Shown: piece by piece, positions 14,079 to 19,822 of the stretch | Numbering within the stretch: the first letter of the stretch is position 1 | Layout of the letters: each line of letters starts with the position of its first letter | NCBI GenBank assembly: GCA_024643705.1 | Contig: JAHEML010000004.1 | Coordinates: 1-19,822 of the forward strand | Direction of reading: 5' to 3' | From: Caldilineaceae bacterium | Lineage (GTDB): Bacteria > Chloroflexota > Anaerolineae > Caldilineales > Caldilineaceae | Length of the DNA: 19,822 bases | Notes under the pieces: generated by a model | The model's input: the letters and a program-made list of their open reading frames with translations, nothing else | Databases searched by the model: none | What the model was told of the DNA's origin: nothing | Translations under genes and position numbers: made by a program

Positions 14079-14944
14079 GTGGCCGCATTTTTGGCCGCTT
14101 TCCTGCTTGGCTGCGGACGCTGTTGGTGGGGTGGACAACTCCCAAGCATCGCCCCGTCGCCCTTATCGTATCGATCCTGGTGCTTGGTGTGATTGGCTCT
14201 TGGTTGTTCAGTCAGCTTTTGGGGGGCGACGATGACCAAACCTGGGAGCATATCCAGCAGACCGGCGCATGGCGGGTGGGCATGGACCCAAGCTTTCCAC
14301 CCTTTGATCTGCTGGACTCAGAAGGGAACCCCATGGGCTATGATGTGGACCTGGCCCGGGCTATCGCTGCCCGCTGGGGTATACAGGTCGAGATCGTCGC
14401 CACCGGTTTCGACGGTTTGACCGATGCGCTGATGGCAGGCAGAATAGACAGCGTTATCAGCGCTCTGCCCCACGATCCCCGGCTCACCGCAGATTTGAGT
14501 TATTCAAGCAGCTATTTTGAAGCAGGGGTGCGGCTCGCCGTGATCGAAAGTTCTCCAATCAGCAGCGTGGCCGATCTAGCGGGGAAGCGGTTGGCGGTGG
14601 AATGGGGCAGCAACGGCGATGCCGAGGCCCGCCGCTTGCAGCGGGACGAACCTTTGATCCAGCGTCATACCTTTTCCACGCCCCAAGAGGCGCTGGGTGC
14701 ACTGCTTAACGGCGAAGCCGATGGGATTTTGGTTGATGGAGTGACCCTGCGCCAGATGCAGGCCGACGGTGCTGGAATTGTGGCTGTGGGACCTGCCCTT
14801 GAGAGTACGCCCTATGTAATCGCTATGCCTTTGGGTGCGACCATGTTGCAGGAAGAGATCAATGCTGTTCTGGCCGATTTTGTGGCGACAGGCTTCTTGG
14901 ACACATTGGAAATTCGCTGGTTTTCAGGAGGGTTTGATCAATGA
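14075..14944 (+). CDS. Membrane-anchored family 3 solute-binding protein
   Basis: Extracellular solute-binding protein of the polar amino acid type. It has a basic N-terminus and a hydrophobic anchor (about 26-48) without a lipobox cysteine, then the typical opening WRVGMDPSFPPFDLLDSEGN and MGYDVDLARAIAARWG. DGLTDALMAGRIDSVISAL and KRLAVEWGSNGDAEARRL follow later. The product is 289 residues and complete, with two alpha/beta lobes inferred. The start is GTG at 14075-14077, overlapping the hydrolase stop by four bases, with GGGAG upstream. The stop overlaps the phosphoesterase start as ATGA. No permease or ATPase gene is near, so it may serve a distant transporter or act as a sensor. The ligand is unknown. 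Confidence 0.88.
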   Translation: MSGRIFGRFPAWLRTLLVGWTTPKHRPVALIVSILVLGVIGSWLFSQLLGGDDDQTWEHIQQTGAWRVGMDPSFPPFDLLDSEGNPMGYDVDLARAIAARWGIQVEIVATGFDGLTDALMAGRIDSVISALPHDPRLTADLSYSSSYFEAGVRLAVIESSPISSVADLAGKRLAVEWGSNGDAEARRLQRDEPLIQRHTFSTPQEALGALLNGEADGILVDGVTLRQMQADGAGIVAVGPALESTPYVIAMPLGATMLQEEINAVLADFVATGFLDTLEIRWFSGGFDQ

Positions 14945-15873
14945 AACAAGCAGACGAAATACGTATTGCCCTGACGACCGACACTCACGCCTGGCCGGGC
15001 TGTCAACAATGTTTTGGCGCGGAGCACGAGCAGCTCCAACCCTGGTTCGAGACCATGCACACAACGTTTTTAGACGAAGTGGGGTCTGCCTCGCCAGATA
15101 TTTTGGTCCATCTGGGGGACTTTTCCTGCGGTGGTGGCACGTTTGAGATGCCGCAGGAAGCCTTTTACTCTGTGATGGAGCGTCTGACGAAAGAGTATGG
15201 TGAGGTCGCCCCCCAGTTTTGTGGGCTGCCCGGCAACCACGATTGCCCTGCCGGCACAAACGACTATTCTTTCAGCGAACAGTTGTTGGGGTTGTCTCCC
15301 CGCCAGGGAGAAACCATCGATACAGACCATGCCCGGCTGATCTTTCTGAACAGCCAAGGACACAGCGACGAGCAGCGTCGGGCTGCTTTGCCCAAAGACC
15401 CCACCGTTGGTTGGGTGGCCGACGCCGAACTAGAACGACTTGAACAATCTCTCTCGACTGCGGGCGACCAACCGGTGATCGTCTTTACCCACCAGTTGCT
15501 GAATCCGTGGGCCAGTGCCCAGCGTTGGCGTGGCCTGTACGCCACGGTGAACAGCGAAGCGGTACTCGATGTTTTCGCCCGCTACAACAACGTGCGGGCC
15601 GTCTTTCAGGGCCACGCCCATTTCTTGGATGTGCGTCACGTGACCGTGGGCAACCGGTCAATCCCCTTCATTGTCACCCCATCCCAGATTCAATATCCGT
15701 TGGGCTGGCTGCTCTTGACCCTGACACCCGCAACCTTGCATGTCCAATATCGGCCCCTGCCCCTGCCCGAATTGTCCGAGCGCAGCCATGCCGCCGTCTC
15801 CGGCCACAATTGGCGCGAACCAGACCCACAATGGTTCGATTTTCCGGTCGGATTGGATGGGATTCCAGTTTGA
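14941..15873 (+). CDS. Calcineurin-like metallophosphoesterase
   Basis: Two-metal phosphoesterase with all core motifs: DTH (D14, H16), HLGDFS (D60), GNHD (98-101), THQ (H184) and GHAH (224-227). There is no signal peptide, so it is probably cytoplasmic. Two cysteines in GCQQCFG near the N-terminus follow the first motif. The product is 310 residues; the C-terminal part from about 270 is a proline-rich tail. The ATG has AGGAGGG eight bases upstream and overlaps the previous stop, so it is the third gene of the hydrolase operon. The substrate could be a nucleotide or a phospholipid/sugar phosphate; sequence does not say. It ends 38 bases from the converging dehydrogenase gene, with no clear terminator between. 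Confidence 0.88.
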   Translation: MKQADEIRIALTTDTHAWPGCQQCFGAEHEQLQPWFETMHTTFLDEVGSASPDILVHLGDFSCGGGTFEMPQEAFYSVMERLTKEYGEVAPQFCGLPGNHDCPAGTNDYSFSEQLLGLSPRQGETIDTDHARLIFLNSQGHSDEQRRAALPKDPTVGWVADAELERLEQSLSTAGDQPVIVFTHQLLNPWASAQRWRGLYATVNSEAVLDVFARYNNVRAVFQGHAHFLDVRHVTVGNRSIPFIVTPSQIQYPLGWLLLTLTPATLHVQYRPLPLPELSERSHAAVSGHNWREPDPQWFDFPVGLDGIPV

Positions 15874-15911
15874 AGTCGAGGGAGGTGGCGGAACATCAGA
15901 GTCGGGTTCGG

Positions 15912-16799
15912 CTATTCATGCTTTGTCAATTCGCGCCAAAATGAGGGCGCCGGCCGGTTGTCGTCGATGACCACCCGCTCGCCTGCATCGCAGAATGCGT
16001 AGAGCCGTTCGGTAATGGGTAATTGGAAACCAGCTTCTGCCGCTGCCTGAAGAAAGTAGGGCAGTTCCCGAAATTTGACCCCTACAGTCTCGCCTTCGTC
16101 GGCCACAATGCGTTGGGCTGTACGGTTGATGTCGGCTCGCCAACGCCCGCTGCTTCCCAGCGCGCTTTCCAAAATAGCCGCATCCACCCCGCTGTTGACC
16201 CCAAACGAGAGCGCTTCCAGATAGGCCGCATCGGCCAACCCCATCATGAGTTGGTTGACCCCTTTGACCACTTGCCCACACCCGGCAGCCCCGCAATAGG
16301 TAATGCGATCTGCACCGGCCACACAGTGCAACAGAGGCAGGTGTTTGCGCGCTGCGCTCTCATCGCCCCCCAAAAAGAGATAGAGCGCTGCCTTTTCTGC
16401 GCCGCCTGGCCCTCCGCTGACAGGTGCATCCAGCAGCACCACATCCTTGGCGGCAAAGGCCGCGGCCATCCGCCGGGTCTCTGGCGGGGTGACTGTGCCA
16501 AAATCGATCACGGTTTGGCCGGGGCGCACATGGGGCAAAATCCCGCTCTCGGCGACTGTCACCCACGCCTGAGAACTAGGCAGGCTGGTGCAGATGACCT
16601 GACAACTCTGCACCAGTTCGGCAATGGTGGATGACGTTTGTCCGCCTGCCTCTGCAATTGCCGCGGTCAACTCTGTTTTCAAATCGTAGCCGACAAGCGG
16701 ATAGCCCCCAGCCAAAAGGTTGCGGGCCATTGCGCCACCCATGGCTCCCAGGCCGATGAAACCAATGGTTGGTACATTGAGCAAGCTATCTTCGCTCAT
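15912..16799 (-). CDS. Beta-hydroxyacid dehydrogenase (3-hydroxyisobutyrate / tartronate semialdehyde reductase type)
   Basis: NAD(P)-dependent oxidoreductase of 295 residues. The Rossmann fold opens with GFIGLGAMGG (13-22), the substrate loop is DAPVSGGPGGAE (124-135), and the catalytic lysine is K179 with N182 in GQVVKGVNQLM. This set marks the family of GarR, GlxR and 3-hydroxyisobutyrate dehydrogenase. The start ATG at 16797-16799 overlaps the preceding gene's stop as ATGA and has AGGAGG seven bases upstream, so the two are translated as a pair. Next to a uronate-dehydrogenase-like gene, a role in uronate/aldarate breakdown (tartronate semialdehyde to glycerate) is plausible but inferred. 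Confidence 0.85.
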   Translation of the reverse strand: MSEDSLLNVPTIGFIGLGAMGGAMARNLLAGGYPLVGYDLKTELTAAIAEAGGQTSSTIAELVQSCQVICTSLPSSQAWVTVAESGILPHVRPGQTVIDFGTVTPPETRRMAAAFAAKDVVLLDAPVSGGPGGAEKAALYLFLGGDESAARKHLPLLHCVAGADRITYCGAAGCGQVVKGVNQLMMGLADAAYLEALSFGVNSGVDAAILESALGSSGRWRADINRTAQRIVADEGETVGVKFRELPYFLQAAAEAGFQLPITERLYAFCDAGERVVIDDNRPAPSFWRELTKHE

Positions 16800-17575
16800 T
16801 CACCTGCCTCCTGCGGGTGCTCCCGCAGCCAACGCTCGGTCTCGTTCAGCCCTACGCCGAATTTCACAAAGGCGTCGTCCTGGGGCTGGTAGCCGACGGC
16901 GGCCCGGGTGGTGGACAGATCCATCCGTTTGAAGCGGTTGTCCGAGACGCCATGGACAATGGCAAACTGGACGTTTTCGGCTTCGATACAGCGCACGAAG
17001 AGTTGGCACAGATCCCGCGCGCTGACATAGGTGCTGAGGTTGCGGCTATTGGTATTAAATTGCGGCTGATTGTATTCAAAACTGCCGATGCGCACGGCGA
17101 TGCTGGACAGCCCGTGGCCGAAGGCGTAGCAATGTGCGGTGGCTTCGCCAAACGCTTTGCAGGCACCGTACATGTTCAAGGGGCGCACCGCGCCATCGGT
17201 GCGGGCTTGCTCGTCCAGGGGGTAGCCTTCGATGGCCTGGACGCTGCTGGCGTAGACCACCCGACGGCAGCCTGCTTCTCGGGCTGCTTCGAATATGTTG
17301 TACACGCCCTTGACGTTGTTATCCAGGTAGGATTCGTAGAAGCCGCTGCCTGTGCCTGGGTCTGCAGCCAGGTGCAGAACGCTGTCCACGCCGGCGCAGG
17401 CGGCCCGGCAAGCGTCCAAATCGGCAATTTCCAGCGAGATCACTTCACCCACTGGCGGCGCATCCAATCCTTCAAGGCGGCGGTCGGCCAGACGCAGGTC
17501 GTAGCGGTCGGCAGCATAGACGCGGAAGACGCTGCCAATTCGACCAGCAGCGCCGGTCACAAGCACTTTACGCAT
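16796..17575 (-). CDS. Uronate dehydrogenase-like extended SDR
   Basis: NAD-dependent short-chain dehydrogenase/epimerase of 259 residues. The cofactor loop is GAAGRIG (8-14). Catalytic S110/S111 are in VYASSVQAIEG, and Y136 and K140 in MYGACK. The segment YGACKAFGE, then AVRIGSFEYNQ and STYVSARDLCQL, and the overall length match what I recall of uronate dehydrogenases, which oxidise galacturonate/glucuronate to aldarolactones. A sugar epimerase cannot be excluded. The ATG at 17573-17575 has AAGGAG seven bases upstream. Its stop overlaps the following dehydrogenase start. The 117-base gap upstream carries a repeat hairpin. Confidence 0.8.
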   Translation of the reverse strand: MRKVLVTGAAGRIGSVFRVYAADRYDLRLADRRLEGLDAPPVGEVISLEIADLDACRAACAGVDSVLHLAADPGTGSGFYESYLDNNVKGVYNIFEAAREAGCRRVVYASSVQAIEGYPLDEQARTDGAVRPLNMYGACKAFGEATAHCYAFGHGLSSIAVRIGSFEYNQPQFNTNSRNLSTYVSARDLCQLFVRCIEAENVQFAIVHGVSDNRFKRMDLSTTRAAVGYQPQDDAFVKFGVGLNETERWLREHPQEAGE

Positions 17576-17608
17576 GGGGGAACTCCTTTGGGTGGAGGGA
17601 GAATTTTT

Positions 17609-17663
17609 AACGCAAAGACGTAGAGGAAACCTTTGCGTCTTTGCCTCTCCGCGTCTTTGCGTT
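17609..17663. repeat. Inverted repeat of AACGCAAAGACG type
   Basis: AACGCAAAGACG at 17609-17620 is the exact reverse complement of CGTCTTTGCGTT at 17652-17663. The arms extend with mismatches through TAGAGG and CCTCTCCG. GCGTCTTTGC also occurs twice directly (17635-17644, 17651-17660). The element fills most of the gap between the propeller gene and the SDR gene and resembles the element at 1976-2042. Confidence 0.8.
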
Positions 17664-17692
17664 GAGATTCTGACATTATACCCGGAAGCGGG

Positions 17693-18598
17693 TTAGAGTT
17701 GTAGCTCTGCGATGGCGATGCCGTTTTCCCCGGCCACCGAGTAGAGCAGGTAGGTGCGCCCTTTTTCTTGAAAGATGGCAGGATCGCGCAGTTGGTGCGC
17801 CCGGCTGTGGATGGCGCCCCGTTCCGAGGGCAGCAGGGGCAGGTTTGCGCCTTCGTAGTCCATTGCGGGTATGAGAACCGAAACCGGTTCGCTGGTCTGC
17901 CAGTCAAACCAATCCACTGCGAGATCAACAGTGGCGCAGAGAATATGCTCCGGGCAATCACCCGCCTGGGAGTAGAAAACGTATAACGTATTGCCTTCCA
18001 CCATCACGGCTGTGTGGCGCTGGTTTTGGTCGAAGAGAACCGGACCACTCTCGAAATCGGTGATCCCATCCCGGCTGCGGAAGAAGATGCCCGGCATTCC
18101 CAGCGCGTAAGCCCATCCACCGTGGTGAAAAACGCGGAAATAGCTGGGGCCAAGAACTTCCTGGTTTGAAGTGAAGTGGATGCCATCATTCGAAAAAGCC
18201 ACAAACGAGCGCTGTCCACCCAAAAAAGGATAGCGTATGGTCAAGGGATCATCCACCACTTCTTGCTTGCCCAGTGCAGGGCCGTGGTAATACATGATCA
18301 ACCGCTTGTTGGCCTCGTCCGCAAAAACGTCCGGGCTGGCAATGTGACCGAAGCAGGGCGTCTCGTCCAGTTGCAGTGTGCCGGGGGCATGTACAGTCCA
18401 CGGCCCTTGCATTTGGTCGGCATAGGCCAAACGGATGTAAAGCCCTTGGTGGTGACCGAAGTAAAGATAGTAGTTGCCCAGGCGATTGGGTAACCACTCG
18501 GGTACGCGGATAAGGGATGGGCCGTTGATATTCTGGCCTATACCTGGATCGTGGGCAGGTGTGATGATGGGGTTTTGGGGGAATCGTTCTGCTTTCAT
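17693..18598 (-). CDS. Five-bladed beta-propeller glycosidase-like protein
   Basis: 301-residue protein without signal peptide, resembling GH43/GH32-clan propellers. The cues are an opening NPIITPAHDPGIGQNINGPS, blade-like repeats such as YYLYFGHHQGLYIRLAYA, SPDVFADEANKRLIMYYHG and SFVAFSNDGIHFT, and a last blade LRDPAIFQEKGRTYLLYSVA. Acidic residues in HIASPDVF and LRDPAIF are candidate catalytic residues, but I cannot assign a family or confirm activity. The lack of a secretion signal suggests intracellular action on short, imported oligosaccharides. The ATG at 18596-18598 has GGAG seven bases upstream, and that GGAG is itself the last unit of a heptamer repeat. It lies between the sulfatase and the SDR gene on one strand. 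Confidence 0.7.
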   Translation of the reverse strand: MKAERFPQNPIITPAHDPGIGQNINGPSLIRVPEWLPNRLGNYYLYFGHHQGLYIRLAYADQMQGPWTVHAPGTLQLDETPCFGHIASPDVFADEANKRLIMYYHGPALGKQEVVDDPLTIRYPFLGGQRSFVAFSNDGIHFTSNQEVLGPSYFRVFHHGGWAYALGMPGIFFRSRDGITDFESGPVLFDQNQRHTAVMVEGNTLYVFYSQAGDCPEHILCATVDLAVDWFDWQTSEPVSVLIPAMDYEGANLPLLPSERGAIHSRAHQLRDPAIFQEKGRTYLLYSVAGENGIAIAELQL

Positions 18599-18604
18599 TC
18601 AAAT

Positions 18605-18697
18605 GCTCCGTGCTGCGTACTCCGTTCGGAATGTGTTCGTTGCCAAAAAAAACCGAATATCCGTCGCCTGTCGTCTGTCGCCTGTAGTCCATCATCT
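18605..18697. repeat. Two heptamer arrays between the sulfatase and the propeller gene
   Basis: GCTCCGT, GCTGCGT and ACTCCGT stand in tandem at 18605-18625. GTCGCCT, GTCGTCT and GTCGCCT follow at 18663-18683, continuing as decayed units (GTAGTCC, ATCATCT) to 18697, over the sulfatase stop codon. The 97-base gap 18599-18695 is almost entirely such repeats, plus an A-run at 18645-18652. Confidence 0.75.
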
Positions 18698-19822
18698 ATC
18701 CAAAGCCATTCCTTTCGGCAAAATAGGCGACCCGTTCGGCTCGGTGCCCTCTGTCGTTGGGATCGTCGGGTTGATAGACATTGTTACCGGCGATGAGCCG
18801 CGCGCTGGTGTCCAGATGGACAGGGCTGGGCAGCTCGAACAACACCCAGCGCAGCAGTTGTTCGCGCAGGTCGGCGATCTCCGCCTGACAGGCTGGGTCG
18901 CTGTACCGGTTCTTCAATTCCAGCGGGTCTTCTGCCAGATCGAAAAACAGGCAGTTCTCCGGCTGTGCGCCCAACAGTAATTTGCGGTTGTGAGTACGGG
19001 CCATATATTCGTCCCCCCGGCCAGATTCCGCGAAGATCACTCGTCGTTCCACGGCGTCAGTCAGATTTGATCCTGCCCAGTTTTTTGGTCTATCACACCC
19101 TGCCCAATGCAGCAGCGTCGGCCCTACATCCAGGCTGTTGACCAGCTCGTTCGATACTTCACCTGTACGCGCCTGGCCGGGAAATTTGACGATCAGCGGC
19201 ACTTTGACCAGCGGATCGTACATGTGGTTGCCCTTCAGCAACAGGTGGTGGAAGCCCAGAAATTCGCCGTGATCGCTGTTGTAGACAATCAGCGTGTCGT
19301 TGTACAACTCCTTCTCTTTGAGCAATTCAAGCAGACGCCCCACCTGGAAATCGATCTGGGAAATGGTGGCGTAGTAGTAGGCCATCACCCTGCGCAAGGC
19401 CGGTTCGGTTAGGGCTGTGTTGTCGAAATAGCCTGGGCGGAAGGCTGTATCATTGGGCAGGCAGGCATCTGTCCAACCAGGGAGGATTGCCAGAGCATCG
19501 GGATCGTACATCCGGCTCCAAGGCGCGGGCGGGTCGAATGGGTGGTGGGGTTTGATGAAGCTGACCATCAGCAGATTACCCCTGCCGCTCCCACTCCCAC
19601 TCCCACTCCAATTCTCCATTTCCTCCCTGGCCCGGTCGCCGATCCAGGTGGTCGAGTGGTGGGCCTCGTCCAAATCCGATTCCAACGCGCCGAAAGTTTG
19701 CCAATAGTCGGCGGGCGCGTGCTGACGGAATTCTCGTTCCTGATCCATCAGATCGACCCGATTGCCCAGCCCTTCGGCCTGGAGCCATGCGTGATAGTCG
19801 TCCTCGTAACGGCCCGATCCGT
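18696..19822 (-). CDS. Sulfatase, N-terminus beyond the window
   Basis: Type I sulfatase, hydrolysing sulfate esters. The frame is open to the right edge, giving about 374 residues (a Met at 19748 is internal). The formylglycine motif CxPxR lies outside the window and cannot be checked. Visible are STTWIGDRAREEM, VSFIKPHHPFDPP, the metal-binding D and H in VYNSDHGEFLGFH, and a lysine in LLLKGNHMYDPLVKVPLIV, all as in the family. A low-complexity (SG)4 stretch encoded by a hexamer repeat sits just before the conserved SFIKPHHPF. With the downstream propeller and dehydrogenase genes it suggests use of a sulfated, uronate-containing glycan. Whether it is secreted cannot be seen. Confidence 0.92.
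   Translation of the reverse strand, partial: GSGRYEDDYHAWLQAEGLGNRVDLMDQEREFRQHAPADYWQTFGALESDLDEAHHSTTWIGDRAREEMENWSGSGSGSGRGNLLMVSFIKPHHPFDPPAPWSRMYDPDALAILPGWTDACLPNDTAFRPGYFDNTALTEPALRRVMAYYYATISQIDFQVGRLLELLKEKELYNDTLIVYNSDHGEFLGFHHLLLKGNHMYDPLVKVPLIVKFPGQARTGEVSNELVNSLDVGPTLLHWAGCDRPKNWAGSNLTDAVERRVIFAESGRGDEYMARTHNRKLLLGAQPENCLFFDLAEDPLELKNRYSDPACQAEIADLREQLLRWVLFELPSPVHLDTSARLIAGNNVYQPDDPNDRGHRAERVAYFAERNGFG
19588..19610 (-). repeat. Hexamer tandem array inside the sulfatase gene
   Basis: CTCCCA is repeated exactly at 19588-19593, 19594-19599 and 19600-19605, with a partial copy to 19610. On the coding strand it reads as alternating Ser and Gly codons (SGSGSGSG). Being a multiple of three, copy-number change would not shift the frame. 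Confidence 0.9.

Noticed and set aside
15874..15911. Bidirectional terminator between the converging genes
   Set aside because: No inverted repeat or T-run could be seen in the 38 bases.
16817..17623. A 268-codon open frame antisense to the SDR gene
   Set aside because: The opposite strand has full catalytic motifs and a proper ribosome-binding site; this frame has none.
18605..18697. CRISPR array
   Set aside because: Units are seven bases and contiguous, with no spacers and no cas genes nearby.

Overview
The window reads as a chromosomal segment of a Chloroflexota bacterium, probably close to the Anaerolineae/Caldilineae. That placement is inference from the protein character (the AtpB loop insert, the FHA/winged-helix fusion beside a membrane Ser/Thr kinase), the frequent GTG/TTG starts, the fairly high GC and the intergenic tandem repeats; no marker was searched. 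No rRNA, tRNA, CRISPR array, insertion sequence or phage gene was seen.

Positions 1-6519, minus strand: an F-type ATP synthase operon in the order atpI-like, atpB, E, F, H, A, G, D. atpD runs off the left edge and atpC is not seen. A good candidate promoter lies at 6491-6519. Several listed starts were moved to GTG/TTG/ATG codons with proper Shine-Dalgarno spacing. The c subunit has the residues of a proton-coupled enzyme. Upstream on the same strand are a corrinoid-type methyltetrahydrofolate methyltransferase (6551-7492) and a membrane-anchored Ser/Thr kinase (7701-8747).

Positions 8846-12850, plus strand: an FHA-winged-helix regulator divergent from the kinase, then hemW, a HAD phosphatase, coaD and a DivIVA/SepIVA-like coiled-coil protein. 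The kinase and regulator share a 98-bp control region with a perfect inverted repeat built from two TATAAT boxes. This is housekeeping plus a likely phospho-signalling pair.

Positions 12945-15873, plus strand: a tightly overlapping three-gene operon of a membrane-anchored clan-A-like glycoside hydrolase, a membrane-anchored solute-binding protein without a transporter, and a calcineurin-like phosphoesterase. Positions 15912-19822, minus strand: a probable sulfated-glycan/uronate catabolic cassette, namely a sulfatase (cut by the right edge), a five-bladed-propeller glycosidase-like protein, a uronate-dehydrogenase-like SDR and a beta-hydroxyacid dehydrogenase, the last two translationally coupled.

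The least ordinary feature is a set of short tandem repeats, mostly heptamers, in gene gaps and across stop codons. One heptamer array sits in frame inside hemW, a hexamer array lies in the sulfatase, and an 11-bp array at the end of coaD places TAA in all three frames. Two gaps also carry related-looking inverted repeats.
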